Source: Flavobacterium ginsenosidimutans
GTDB taxonomy: Bacteria > Bacteroidota > Bacteroidia > Flavobacteriales > Flavobacteriaceae
DNA: 64,000 nt
Assembly: GCF_003254625.1 (NCBI RefSeq)
Contig: NZ_QJRJ01000081.1
Span: 186,001-250,000 of the forward strand
Direction: 5' to 3'
Under the pieces are notes generated by a model. It was given only the letters and a program-made list of their open reading frames with translations. It was not told where the DNA came from and ran no database searches. Each line of letters begins with the position of its first letter. Position 1 is the first letter of the stretch. Made by a program: the position numbers and the translations under genes. This document shows positions 35,801 to 44,395 of this stretch, piece by piece.

Positions 35801-35869
35801 GATATTTGCCAGTAAAAAAGATACCAGCAAACACCATTTAAACGATTTGTTTTTGTGGTTTGTAAACAT
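32867..35869 (-). CDS. SusC/RagA-type TonB-dependent transporter of the uronate PUL
   Basis: Outer-membrane importer of 1000 residues. A signal peptide ends NIVMHAQ (about residue 27). Then a CarboxypepD_reg-like domain (about 30-110, LPGANVYIKNSSVGAAADMD), the transition DEVIVVGYGTRKKSDITGSV, a plug (about 118-230, VRGGTSINASGDALIVVDGF, IYGSRGSNGVIMVTTKKG) and the beta-barrel, ending TAGFNLKF. First gene of the operon susC-susD-GH88-GH2-GH2. A -7 box at 35994 gives a leader of about 115 nt. Control is probably by the hybrid sensor encoded directly upstream at 36215. Confidence 0.96.
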   Translation of the reverse strand: MFTNHKNKSFKWCLLVSFLLANIVMHAQERKVTGKITSSDDLLGLPGANVYIKNSSVGAAADMDGNYTVIVGEKNAVLVFNFVGFQTVEVPVGNKTVINVSLKPDTKALDEVIVVGYGTRKKSDITGSVSSVTAKELTAFPLLNAEQALQGRAAGVSVMTNNGGEPGAPVKIRVRGGTSINASGDALIVVDGFAGVSMPAPQDIASIEVLKDASATAIYGSRGSNGVIMVTTKKGKPGKPVIEFSNSTSVQSVNNKLHLLNGDQFAAYRKSFTTHTQGPANTDWQDVIYREGMISNTQLSFSGGSENVKYYVSGTYFNQNGVVINSGIDKYTIVANLEADLSPKLKVGLNTFTSKQNKEGIVSQTSAGGTGAAGVIASAYRFMPDKGIYNADGTYTTTAPIGDDIDNPYATAMENILETISIVNRNNFFAQYQITKDLDFKTTLGLTDNNSQTGRFIPSTLIAGKNIKGEASVNNTRFSSFLTENYLTFKREIIDKGMLTVLGGYSYQKNKNENSYAASRGFLTNTNSYRNLGAGTVFLKPDSGLSETELISAFGRLNFDYADKYLLTFTARRDGSSSFSQNYKYGTFPSGAIGWNISKENFLKDNKTVSNLKLRASYGATGNPSIGAYSTLSRFSEIYYVSGDVITNAVQLTSLDNPNLKWETSYQQDYGIDLGLFDNRISITADYYKTITKDLLFNRPLPGISGIASQLQNVGELENKGWELGINTRNFIGADFTWSTNFNISSNKNKVLKLADNKDLLINSAPGHFLATESQILRVGQPVGSFFGFIYDGVIQQGETVLPGNFETAPGGEKFRDYNGDGKLDSQDKTIIGNPNPDFIFGFNNDFTYKNLDLNIFFQGSEGGQILNYTLMELASGNNNATTEVLDAWTPTNTDTNVPANTARTKRITSRFVYDGSYIRLKNISIGYSLDEKIVSKMGLSKVRFYISAQNLWTITDYPGTDPETNYLNDTNSRSNTNLGLDYGGYPNVRTFTAGFNLKF

Positions 35870-35993
35870 TCATTTTTTGGTTTTAAGGTTAATAAGTTAG
35901 ATAAAGTAGAAAAGCAACAAACTCATTCCGATTATGATAATGACAAACAAAATTTGGAGTAAAAGGAAGCTTGTTTTTTTGATTTTCATATCG

Positions 35994-36028
35994 CAAATGT
36001 AGAAGCCAAAAAAGAAATAGAAATACAA
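35994..36028 (-). promoter_or_regulatory. Candidate promoter of the susC operon
   Basis: On the minus strand TACATTTG (36001-35994) matches TAnnTTTG; a TTG at 36028-36026 lies 24 nt upstream, slightly long, and touches the terminator of the preceding gene. The leader to the ATG at 35869 would be about 115 nt. Confidence 0.5.
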
Positions 36029-36061
36029 AAAAGGGTATCTAAAAATACAGATACCCTTTTT
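36027..36061 (-). terminator. Terminator after the hybrid two-component gene
   Basis: Arms AAAAAGGGTATCT and AGATACCCTTTTT around an 8-nt loop, in the minus direction 154 bp beyond the stop of the sensor gene and just ahead of the susC promoter. Symmetric, so it may also work on plus-strand transcripts. Confidence 0.87.
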
Positions 36062-36110
36062 GAAGCCTTTAAAAATGCGGATTATTTAAGTAAGAGGCGA
36101 AATGTGAGTT

Positions 36111-36159
36111 GTAAAAAGTAAAAAGTAAAAAGTAAAAAGTAAAAAGTAAAAAGTAAAAA
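36111..36159. repeat. Seven tandem copies of a 7-bp unit (GTAAAAA)
   Basis: Exact seven-fold tandem repeat, total 49 bp, in the 345-bp gap 35870-36214. Next to it are inverted units AAATGTGAG (about 36100) and three CACATTT units (36181-36210). Such a tract can vary in copy number by slippage. It lies downstream of the sensor gene stop. Confidence 0.9.
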
Positions 36160-36214
36160 GATTAGTTACCTCTAACAATTCACATTTGACATCTCACATT
36201 TAGCATCTCACATT

Positions 36215-39200
36215 TCACAATTTAATCGTCGAAGATTTATAAAATTTGTCGGCATATTGAGATGGAGTTTCGCCGTACTTTTTCTGAAAGCATTTGCTAA
36301 AGTATTTCGGATTGTTGAAACCGACTTTATAACTGATTTCAGAAACGTTTAATTTGTTTTGTTCTAATAATTGAGCCGCACGTTTTAATCTTATTTCATG
36401 AATAAATTCATTTGGCGTGCAATTCGTCCAAGCTTTTATTTTTAAAAATAACATCGTTCGGCTTACGCCTAATTCTGAACAGAAAAACGGAATATCGAAT
36501 TGTTCGTTTGAAATGTTTTCTTCTACAATCTTGAATGCTTTTTTCAGTAATTCTTCGTCTAGAGAAGAAACCGTAATTTCTGACGGAATAAAACTGTCTT
36601 CGCTCGAAAATTTGATTCTCAAACGTTCCGTCGTGTTCAAAAGGTTTTTAACGCGAAGCCTGAATTCCATTAAATTGAATGGTTTACTAATGTAATCATC
36701 GGCACCGCTTTCTAATCCTTCAAATTTGTAAACCAATGAAGATCTTGAAGTCAGCAGAATAACTGGAATATGGCTAGTCTTGATGTTTTCTTTGATTCGT
36801 GAACACAATTCAGTTCCTACCATTTCTGGCATAATCACATCGCTGATAATCAGATTTGGAACAAATTTTAAAGCTTTTTCTAAAGCAATTTTACCATTTT
36901 CGGCTTCGATAATATTGTAGTCTTTTTTGAGTAGGTTTTTCATGAACTTTCTCAAAACTTTATGATCTTCAACAAGTAAAATAGTCTGTTTTTCTTCGTT
37001 GACAATTAAATCTTCGAGATCATCATTTTCTACAATTTCTGAAGTTTCTAATTGGGCTGTATATTGCGCAATATCGTCACTGATTTTAAAATCAGGAATA
37101 ATTTCGCTGTCCAAAAGATGTTCGCGCCCAAGCGGTAAAGTCACTTTAAAAATAACTCCGCCAGAAGGTTTATTGGTAACATCAATTTTTCCTTTATGAA
37201 GTTCAACAATGTTCTTAACGATCGAAAGCCCGATTCCTGTTCCTTTATTGTAGTTTTTCTGAACCTGATTGTGTGTCGGAACTTCAAAAAACAGATCGAA
37301 AATTTTATCGATATGTTCCTCGGCAATTCCTACACCCGAATCTTCAACGGCGATAAACAGATTCTGCTGGTCTTGATTGATTTTGACTTTTATAGAACCG
37401 CCTTTTGGAGTATATCTAAAAGCATTTGAAATCAGATTATAAAATACACGTTCGAGTTTATAGCGATCAAAATAGACTGGAATTTCTTCGTTTTCAGTTT
37501 CAAACGTATAATCGTAATCGCCGTCTTTGGCATATTCAATAAATGAAAGAAAGATTTCTTTGGTGAATTTGACAATATTTCCGTTTGCAGATTCTAACGT
37601 AACTTGATGATTTTCTAGTTTTCTGAAATCCATTAAACGGTTAATCAAACTCAACAGATGATTGGCGCTTCCTTCAATTACTAGAAGCTTTTTGTACATT
37701 TCGTTAGTTCCGTTGTAATCGGCTAAAATTTGCTGTAAGGGGCCTAAAATCAAAGTTAAAGGCGTTCTAAATTCATGCGAAATATTGGTAAAGAAATCCA
37801 GTTTTAATTTATTGTTTTCTTCAATTCGCTGTGTTTCTAGATATTCCAGTTCCAATTTTTGTTTCAGTCTGGCTTTCGATTTCATAATCCAAATCAAGCC
37901 GTACAGACCCAAACCAATTACGATTCCGTATAATAAAAATGCCCAAATGCTGCGCCACGGAGCAGGATTTACAATAACGGTTAAAGTTGTTGGAGTTTGA
38001 TTCCAAACGCCGTCGTTGTTAGCGCCACGAACTTCAAAAGTATAAGTTCCTGGATTCTGAATCGCAAAATTAGCTTCACTGTTTTTAGTCGTTGTCCAGT
38101 TATTCTCCAAACCAACCAAACGATAACTGTATTGATTGTTTTTAGATCGAATATAATTTGGAATCGCAAAACTAATCGAGAAATTCGCCTTGTCATAATC
38201 CAAAGTGATCGTTTGGGTAAAACCAATGCTTTGTTCTAAAATTCCATCTTTATCATGCGCATTTACCGTTTCGTTTTTAATTTTTAAATCGGTAATTAAA
38301 ACCTGAGGAGCATAATTATTTAGGGAAATTTTTGAGGCATCAAAAAATGTTGCACCCGACGGACTTCCAAAATAAAACTGATTTGAGCTTAATTTTAAAG
38401 CCGAATTATCATTGAATTCATTACTCGCCAAACCATCTTTCTGATCGTAAATTACAACCGATTTTTTAATTGTATTGTACTTTATAATTCCTTGATTGGT
38501 GCTGATCCAAAGGTTTTTGTCGTCATCTTCTAAAATCGAATGAATAGAAGTAATAACCGTATTTCCAATTCTAAGATTGATTCTAGTGAATTTTTTTCCA
38601 TCAAAAACATGAAGACCTTTGGCTTTTGTTCCCACCCAAATTTTGTTTTGAGAATCTTCAAACAAAGTCAAAATATCATCGCCCGACAAAGCCAAATGAT
38701 CATAAAAGAAATGCTCTATTTGGTATTTCTTCGGATTAAAATTTCGAAGTGAAATACGATTTAAACCATTTTGTGTTCCAAGCCAGATGTAATTTTGTTT
38801 GTCGATCAAAATACTGCGAACCATATTATTTGTTAGAAAAACTGGTTTAGAAGTGTCATTTCCAATAATTTGGAAGGTTTTGTCTAATGTGTTATAACGA
38901 ATTAAGCCTTTGCCAAAAGTTCCAATCCATAAAATTTTGTTTTCAGCTTTAAGAGAATAAACACCGCTTTCTTTTAATAATTCGGATAAATCAGATGCAA
39001 TTCGGCTATCTTCCATTCTTTTAGAAATGGTATTGTAAGCCGATAATCCTTTAGAAAAAGTTCCAATCCATAAAATATGATCGTCAGAAAGGCACATCGC
39101 TTTGATATCATTTTTATTTGCCTGTCCAGTTTTACTGTTGATGTAGCTTACAGATTCGCTATTTCTATTATAAATCGTAATTCCGCCGCCTTCGGTTCCA

Positions 39201-40309
39201 AAATAAATGTTCTGGTTTTTATCTGCAATTATCGAACTTACGACATCAAAACTCATTGGAATCTTTTTCGAATTCTGATTGTAATTGGAGAAATTGACGT
39301 TCGAAACATCCCAAAGATTTACGCCTTTGTAATAACAGCCAATCCAAATTGAACCTTTTTTATCCATAAAAACCGACTTTACTTTGTCGATTCCGTTTGC
39401 ATTATTGCTATTGTTGATTTTTTGGAGACTTTTGTCTTGTCCTAAAATATAAATCCCATCGTAAGTACCGATCCATAAATCACCTTGATTATCAATTACT
39501 AAAGAACGAATATCAGTATTAATCTCATGATATTTTTCAGATGGTAAAAATGAAACAAAAGCCTTTTCTTTTTGATCGAATTTTAAAAGCCCTTTGTTTT
39601 TTGTCCCAACCCACAAACTACCGTCTTTGTCTTCAATAACTGATTGTACGTTTAATAAATCGGTTGCATTTAAAGGATAATTTTTAAAAGATAATTTACC
39701 ATTTTTTCGACTTATTAATTGGCATAAACCTTTTGTAGTTCCAATCCAGATTTGGCCTTCTTTAGTTTTTAAAATACTCAGAATATTATTACTTGGGAGA
39801 GTAGATGCATCATCATCGGAATGAAAAATAGAAGTAAATAATCCTGTTTTTATATTGAAAATCGTTAATCCTTTTGAAGTTCCAAACCACATTTCGCCAC
39901 CAATTTCGCGAATGCTCCAAACGGCATTATTGCTTATCGTATGATTGGCTTTGGTATGAAGATATCTTGTAAAACGGTTCGAAACTGGATCATAACAGTT
40001 TAATCCGTTATAAGTTCCGACCCAGATTTTTCCTGAATCGTCTTCTTCAATAGCTAGAATATCATTGTTGCTGATGGAATATTTATCGGCAGCATCGTTC
40101 CTGAAAATAGTAAATCGGCTTCCATCATATTTATTGAGTCCATCGCGGGTTCCAAACCACATCTGTCCAAATTTATCTTGATGAATGGCAATAACAGAAC
40201 TCTGTGAAAGTCCGTCTGTCGTAGAGAAATTTTTAAGACGATATTTATTTTGGGAAAACAGGTTTCCTGAAATAAAAAGCAAAACCAGAAAGACTATTTT
40301 GTATTTCAT
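36215..40309 (-). CDS. Hybrid two-component system sensor/regulator (HTCS) of the uronate PUL
   Basis: Single-protein sensor and transcription factor that detects oligosaccharide in the periplasm and activates the PUL. Start set at 40309 (MKYKIVFLVLLFISGNLFSQ, a good signal peptide); the frame is open 66 bp further up but that part is repeat sequence. Order (about): two seven-bladed Reg_prop propellers 25-710 (repeated MWFGTRDGLNKYD, IWVGTYNGL), Y_Y_Y domain 715-775, membrane segment WAFLLYGIVIGLGLYGLIW, HisKA with FFTNISHEFRTPLT (His845), HATPase with DSGVGIAEEHIDKIF and GTGIGLSIVKNI, receiver with phospho-acceptor in LIISDVIMPE (Asp1157), and C-terminal AraC HTH (VGFNNPKYFSKCFQKKYGE). All catalytic residues are present. 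It lies between its putative target operons. Confidence 0.96.
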   Translation of the reverse strand: MKYKIVFLVLLFISGNLFSQNKYRLKNFSTTDGLSQSSVIAIHQDKFGQMWFGTRDGLNKYDGSRFTIFRNDAADKYSISNNDILAIEEDDSGKIWVGTYNGLNCYDPVSNRFTRYLHTKANHTISNNAVWSIREIGGEMWFGTSKGLTIFNIKTGLFTSIFHSDDDASTLPSNNILSILKTKEGQIWIGTTKGLCQLISRKNGKLSFKNYPLNATDLLNVQSVIEDKDGSLWVGTKNKGLLKFDQKEKAFVSFLPSEKYHEINTDIRSLVIDNQGDLWIGTYDGIYILGQDKSLQKINNSNNANGIDKVKSVFMDKKGSIWIGCYYKGVNLWDVSNVNFSNYNQNSKKIPMSFDVVSSIIADKNQNIYFGTEGGGITIYNRNSESVSYINSKTGQANKNDIKAMCLSDDHILWIGTFSKGLSAYNTISKRMEDSRIASDLSELLKESGVYSLKAENKILWIGTFGKGLIRYNTLDKTFQIIGNDTSKPVFLTNNMVRSILIDKQNYIWLGTQNGLNRISLRNFNPKKYQIEHFFYDHLALSGDDILTLFEDSQNKIWVGTKAKGLHVFDGKKFTRINLRIGNTVITSIHSILEDDDKNLWISTNQGIIKYNTIKKSVVIYDQKDGLASNEFNDNSALKLSSNQFYFGSPSGATFFDASKISLNNYAPQVLITDLKIKNETVNAHDKDGILEQSIGFTQTITLDYDKANFSISFAIPNYIRSKNNQYSYRLVGLENNWTTTKNSEANFAIQNPGTYTFEVRGANNDGVWNQTPTTLTVIVNPAPWRSIWAFLLYGIVIGLGLYGLIWIMKSKARLKQKLELEYLETQRIEENNKLKLDFFTNISHEFRTPLTLILGPLQQILADYNGTNEMYKKLLVIEGSANHLLSLINRLMDFRKLENHQVTLESANGNIVKFTKEIFLSFIEYAKDGDYDYTFETENEEIPVYFDRYKLERVFYNLISNAFRYTPKGGSIKVKINQDQQNLFIAVEDSGVGIAEEHIDKIFDLFFEVPTHNQVQKNYNKGTGIGLSIVKNIVELHKGKIDVTNKPSGGVIFKVTLPLGREHLLDSEIIPDFKISDDIAQYTAQLETSEIVENDDLEDLIVNEEKQTILLVEDHKVLRKFMKNLLKKDYNIIEAENGKIALEKALKFVPNLIISDVIMPEMVGTELCSRIKENIKTSHIPVILLTSRSSLVYKFEGLESGADDYISKPFNLMEFRLRVKNLLNTTERLRIKFSSEDSFIPSEITVSSLDEELLKKAFKIVEENISNEQFDIPFFCSELGVSRTMLFLKIKAWTNCTPNEFIHEIRLKRAAQLLEQNKLNVSEISYKVGFNNPKYFSKCFQKKYGETPSQYADKFYKSSTIKL

Positions 40310-40333
40310 AGCACTTGTATTATGGTGAAGTTT

Positions 40334-40480
40334 TTTGCCACAGATTCCACAGATTAAAAGGATTTTTTTATTCACGAAATCACGATTTTTTTTGAATTTA
40401 ATTTTTTAATAATTCGTGAATTCGTGGCTAATCTTAACACAAAGAAATTAATCCTTTTAATCTGTGGAATCTGTGGCAAA
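40334..40480. repeat. Long inverted repeat between the HTCS and beta-helix genes
   Basis: Perfect 31-bp arms at 40334-40364 and 40450-40480 (TTTGCCACAGATTCCACAGA.. and complement), with a second inner pair around ATTCACGAA (about 40371) and TTCGTGAATTCGTGG (about 40412). Occupies nearly the entire 180-bp gap. Confidence 0.88.
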
Positions 40481-40489
40481 TATTTTAAC

Positions 40490-42118
40490 CTATTTTAATC
40501 GTTTTTGCAATTGATAGTCATATAATGACGGAATTTTTTCAATTGGTGTGTTCGAAAATTCAATGTATGGATCAATGTCATATTTGATTTCAAATTTTGC
40601 ATTTCCGTGCACACCAATTATTCTAGCTAAAGCACCATCTTTCATTCCGTACAATAAAATTGGTTTTGAGGCATCAGGATTTTCCACCTGAACATTCAGA
40701 TTCCAAAACGTGCTGAAAGGACCGTGAGAAGGTTTCCAATAATCGGCTCCTCCGCCGCCAAATAAGGCGTAACTATTATTTTTGTCTGTTTTTATGTGAA
40801 CAGTAATATTATCAAATAAATTTTGATGATTGGCTCCCGAGTGCTGATCTAGAAGTGGGTCAGTAAATATCTCGCAGTTTTGATACACATTTTTAGTCGC
40901 AAAAGTGTTGAAGCTTAAAGGGTGAACGGCAGAATTATAGATTTTGAGATTCTTAACCAAAACATTATGCACGCCGCCTAAAGTTACGGTGTAATGCGAT
41001 AAATGCGGTCCATCGGTTGTAATATCTTGAATGGTAACATTAGCAACTTCTTCGGCAAGAATTCCGCTGTCGGCATTGGTGATTTTCACGTCTTTTACCC
41101 AACTGTTGAAAAGACGAGTTAAGAAAATACCGTTATTACCAGGTTCTACGTGATGCGCCACTCTCGGAATATCAGGAAACGTAAAACGAAGATGTTCAAT
41201 TCCAACTTCATTTAAATGTTTCCATGCGACTAATTGCGCCTGATAACTTGGTTTAATCGAAATGGTTAAAGGTGTTTTTAAAGTGATTTTAGAACCAGAG
41301 ATTTTAGTAATTTCAACCTGTTGCCTCACAATGGGAAGTTTTGGAAATTTCCAATGATGCGAACCTGGTTTTACTTTAGCTCCCTGATATAAGTCTTTGA
41401 TGATTTCGCCGTTTTGGCCGTCTTTGTTAAAAAGCTGCAATTCTACAACATCGCCAACTTTTAAACCTTTTACATCAGAAACCGTAATAATATGTTCGCC
41501 CATTTTCCCCGAACTGACTTTCGCCAACGGATTAGATTCTGGTTCGTATTTATCCAAATAGGACTTTACACGTTCGCCTGGAACTTGCGTCCAGATAAAT
41601 CCTCCGGACCATGCATATTGCGAAAAAGGAATATCAATATTATTTTCTGGTTCACGTTGTCTTTTATCAAAAGTGGTTAAGTATTCGCGAAGTTCAGCCA
41701 AAACATCAGAATCTTTAAGGTACATCATCGGTCTTGGACAATAGATTTCAGTTCCGTTTTCGTTAGAACCAGCGCCGCGAAGTACAAAATTGCTTCGTTC
41801 GATGTAGAGAATTTCACTTAGAATAATTCGCCCCGCAGGCAATTGCAGAATGACATTTCCTTCAATAGCATTGGCAGCTTTAAAAGCTTTTAAAAGAGCT
41901 TTTGAATCGTCTAAATTGTCATTGGCTTTTACGCCAAAATCAATTGCATTAATAACTTTTCCATTAGTTTCAGGAATCTGGCTTTCGCCGAAGTGATAGC
42001 CCGCGTAACTAAAATCTGGAAGATAATTGGTTTTTGAAGTAATAATTTTAGGTAATTCCTGCGCCACTGTAATATTTACAACGAGGCTGCAAAAGACAAT
42101 TATGGCTGGACGAATCAT
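40490..42118 (-). CDS. Secreted parallel beta-helix protein (pectate-lyase-like fold, DUF4955-like), possible uronate lyase
   Basis: Predicted periplasmic or surface enzyme. Start set at 42118 (MIRPAIIVFCSLVVNITVAQ, a signal peptide); upstream in-frame sequence is a dispersed repeat. The N-terminal part resembles pectate-lyase superfamily proteins: NAIDFGVKANDNLDDSKAL, LQLPAGRIILSEILYI, FVLRGAGSNENGTEIYCP. A middle insertion (about 190-300) is less repetitive. Parallel beta-helix rungs follow at about 310-450: NNGIFLTRLFNSWVKDVKI, GILAEEVANVTIQDI, TVTLGGVHNVLVKNLKIYNS, with HPLSFNTFATKNVYQNCEIF. Because the locus has a GH88 but no recognised lyase, this protein is the best candidate for the lyase; a hydrolase or epimerase of the same fold is possible. 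Family name from memory. Confidence 0.7.
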   Translation of the reverse strand: MIRPAIIVFCSLVVNITVAQELPKIITSKTNYLPDFSYAGYHFGESQIPETNGKVINAIDFGVKANDNLDDSKALLKAFKAANAIEGNVILQLPAGRIILSEILYIERSNFVLRGAGSNENGTEIYCPRPMMYLKDSDVLAELREYLTTFDKRQREPENNIDIPFSQYAWSGGFIWTQVPGERVKSYLDKYEPESNPLAKVSSGKMGEHIITVSDVKGLKVGDVVELQLFNKDGQNGEIIKDLYQGAKVKPGSHHWKFPKLPIVRQQVEITKISGSKITLKTPLTISIKPSYQAQLVAWKHLNEVGIEHLRFTFPDIPRVAHHVEPGNNGIFLTRLFNSWVKDVKITNADSGILAEEVANVTIQDITTDGPHLSHYTVTLGGVHNVLVKNLKIYNSAVHPLSFNTFATKNVYQNCEIFTDPLLDQHSGANHQNLFDNITVHIKTDKNNSYALFGGGGADYWKPSHGPFSTFWNLNVQVENPDASKPILLYGMKDGALARIIGVHGNAKFEIKYDIDPYIEFSNTPIEKIPSLYDYQLQKRLK

Positions 42119-42155
42119 GGTTTGAGTGGTTTTGTGGTTAGTTAGTTTTTTTGAT

Positions 42156-42349
42156 TTTGCCGCGAAGGCACAAAGGCGCAAAGGTTTTTCTTTTTTTTCA
42201 CGCAGATTTTAAAAAATTTAAGCAGATATGCGCAGATATTTATCATAATAAAATCTGCTATAATCTGCCAAATCTGCGTGAAAAATCTTTTTAATCCTTT
42301 TAATCTGTGGCTTAAAAAAATCTTCACGTCTTCACGCCTTCGCGGCAAA
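42156..42349. repeat. Long nested inverted repeat between uxuA and the beta-helix gene
   Basis: Outer arms TTTGCCGCGAAGGC (42156-42169) and complement (42336-42349); inner 15-bp arms TTTTCACGCAGATTT (42195-42209) and complement (42270-42284). Fills the 235-bp gap and would fold into a branched structure in RNA. Confidence 0.85.
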
Positions 42350-42353
42350 CAAA

Positions 42354-43538
42354 TTATAAAGATCGTTTGATCCCTAATTCAAGACCTCGCAATTCTGCTA
42401 AGCCTCTTAAACGGCCAATTGCAGAATAACCCGGATTTGTTTTTTTCTTTAAATCATCCAGCATTTGGTGTCCGTGATCTGGACGCATTGGCAATTGACT
42501 GTTATTTCGTTTTTCAACTTCCAAAATTGCTTTTACCACTTCGTACATATCAACGTCGCCTTCTAGATGATTTGCTTCATAGAAACTGCCTTCTTCGTCG
42601 CGCTGTGTGCTTCTTAAGTGAATAAAATTCATTTTATCGCCATGACGTCTTACAATTCCAGGTAAATCATTATCGGCTCGAACACCGTAAGAACCTGTAC
42701 ACATGGTAAATCCGTTTGATGGAGAAGGAGCAGCGTTCATTAATTCGATCAAATCTTCTTCTGTACTTACAACTCTTGGTAAACCTAAAATTGGGTAAGG
42801 CGGATCGTCTGGATGAATCGCCATTAAAACACCTTTACTTTCAGCAACCGGAATAATTTCTTTTAAAAAGTGGAAAAGATTATTCTTTAAAGTCTGTCTG
42901 TCAATATGATTATAAGCACTTAAAGTAACCAAGAAATCTTCAACAGAGTAAGCTTCTTCAGCACCTGGAAGTCCAGCCAGAATATTTTGCTGTAATTTCA
43001 CTTTATCTTCTGAAGTCATTGCTTCAAAATAGCTTTTTGCTTTTTGTTTTTGTTCTTCAGAATATTCGTTTTCTGCGCCAGGTCTTTTTAAAATATGCAA
43101 TTCAAAAGCAGCAAAAGCATTAATATCAAAACGTAAAGCTTTTGAACCGTCCTCAACTGTAAATGATAAATCTGTTCTCGACCAATCTAAAACAGGCATA
43201 AAGTTGTAACAAACACATTTAATACCGCATAAAGCCAGATTGCGAATGCTTTCTTTGTAATTCTCAATGTACTGCAAATAATTCCCAGTTTGTTTTTTAA
43301 TGTCTTCGTGAACCGGAATACTTTCTACAACTGACCAAGTTAAACCTGAAGCGCCTTTTTTAGGATCGCCGTTTTCGTGCTCAATTTCAACTTTTCGTTT
43401 TATGATTTCATCAATACTCCAAACTTCTCCGTTTGGAATATGGTGTAAAGCTGTTACAATTCCGGTTGCTCCGGTTTGTTTGATATCTTGTAAAGAAACA
43501 GGGTCATTTGGTCCGAACCATCTTAATGTTTGTTCCAT
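42354..43538 (-). CDS. uxuA: Mannonate dehydratase
   Basis: Converts D-mannonate to 2-keto-3-deoxy-D-gluconate in the cytosol. N-terminal LRWFGPNDPVSLQDIKQTGATGIVTALHHIP and GEVWSIDEI are typical of UxuA, as are CYNFMPVLDWSRTDL, MAIHPDDPPYPILGLPRVVS (with metal-site histidine) and NFIHLRSTQRD, ending in RPDHGHQMLDDL with further conserved His. 394 residues is normal. It lies in a row with the SDR reductase, Eda and YhcH genes on the same strand, with gaps of 22, 22 and 3 bp, so these four form an operon led by the YhcH gene. Confidence 0.96.
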   Translation of the reverse strand: MEQTLRWFGPNDPVSLQDIKQTGATGIVTALHHIPNGEVWSIDEIIKRKVEIEHENGDPKKGASGLTWSVVESIPVHEDIKKQTGNYLQYIENYKESIRNLALCGIKCVCYNFMPVLDWSRTDLSFTVEDGSKALRFDINAFAAFELHILKRPGAENEYSEEQKQKAKSYFEAMTSEDKVKLQQNILAGLPGAEEAYSVEDFLVTLSAYNHIDRQTLKNNLFHFLKEIIPVAESKGVLMAIHPDDPPYPILGLPRVVSTEEDLIELMNAAPSPSNGFTMCTGSYGVRADNDLPGIVRRHGDKMNFIHLRSTQRDEEGSFYEANHLEGDVDMYEVVKAILEVEKRNNSQLPMRPDHGHQMLDDLKKKTNPGYSAIGRLRGLAELRGLELGIKRSL

Positions 43539-43560
43539 TTTGTGTAATTATTTTAATGTT

Positions 43561-44373
43561 TTAGATACTTGTAGCAGCGAAACCACCGTCTACTTTTAAT
43601 GTTATTCCTGTAACGAATTTCGACATGTCGCTGCATAAAAACAAAAGCGCACCGTCAATATCTTCTGGAGTTCCGAATCTTCCCATTGGTGTGTGGTCGA
43701 TGATTTTTTCGCCTCTTGGAGTTAGTTTTCCTTCTGGAGTCAATAATAAAGCACGGTTTTGTTCTCCGATGAAGAATCCTGGAGAAATAGCATTTACGCG
43801 AATTCCTTCGCCATATTTAGAAGCCAGTTCCACCGCCATCCATTGTGTGAAATTGTCAATTGCCGCTTTTGAAGCTGAATAACCTACAACTCTCGTTAAA
43901 GGTCTTTGTGACGAAGCGGATGAAATGTTGATGATATTTCCCGATTTCTGCTTTGCAAAAAGTTCAGAAAAAACCTGAGAAGGAAGCATAGTTCCAATAA
44001 TATTCAAATCGATTACCTTTTGCAAATCATCGCTTTTCATATCGTAAATCGCTTGATCAGGTTGAATCGTTGCGCCCGGCATATTTCCGCCTGCTGCATT
44101 AATTAGAATATCAAGACGGCTGTATTTTTCAACAATAAAATCTTTCGCTTTTTCTAATTCTTCTTTGTTTAAAACATTTGCTTGAACAGCGAATCCTTGT
44201 CCACCGTTTGCTTCAATTGCTTTTACTGTATTTTCGGCTTTTTCCAATGATTGCGAAACGATTCCGACAATAACACCTTGTTGTGCCAAAGTATTTGCAA
44301 ATTGGCTTCCTAAAACACCTGCGCCACCTGTAATCAGGGCAATTTTTCCTTTTAGATTGAATATTGAATCCAT
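43561..44373 (-). CDS. SDR family D-mannonate oxidoreductase (fructuronate reductase)-like
   Basis: NAD(P)-dependent short-chain dehydrogenase. Start at 44373 (MDSIFNLKGKIALITGG); the longer frame would overlap the upstream aldolase stop. Rossmann motif TGGAGVLGSQFA, NAAGG, catalytic Ser in NISSASSQRP, then YSASKAAIDNF (Tyr and Lys of YxxxK), and RVNAISPGFFIGEQNR. Between uxuA and eda, the natural reaction is fructuronate to mannonate, as described for similar SDR enzymes in Bacteroidota uronate operons; classic UxuB is a different family. Confidence is high for the family and moderate for the substrate. Confidence 0.88.
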   Translation of the reverse strand: MDSIFNLKGKIALITGGAGVLGSQFANTLAQQGVIVGIVSQSLEKAENTVKAIEANGGQGFAVQANVLNKEELEKAKDFIVEKYSRLDILINAAGGNMPGATIQPDQAIYDMKSDDLQKVIDLNIIGTMLPSQVFSELFAKQKSGNIINISSASSQRPLTRVVGYSASKAAIDNFTQWMAVELASKYGEGIRVNAISPGFFIGEQNRALLLTPEGKLTPRGEKIIDHTPMGRFGTPEDIDGALLFLCSDMSKFVTGITLKVDGGFAATSI

Positions 44374-44395
44374 TATTTTTTTTAATTTTAAATTT

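Noticed and set aside
36111..36159. CRISPR array
   Set aside because: Units are 7 bp with no spacers; a simple tandem repeat. No cas genes in the window.
40310..40375. N-terminal extension of the HTCS protein
   Set aside because: The added residues are encoded by an inverted repeat, and a normal signal peptide starts at 40309.
42119..42181. N-terminal extension of the beta-helix protein
   Set aside because: The added residues come from the GCGAAGGC repeat; signal peptide begins at 42118.
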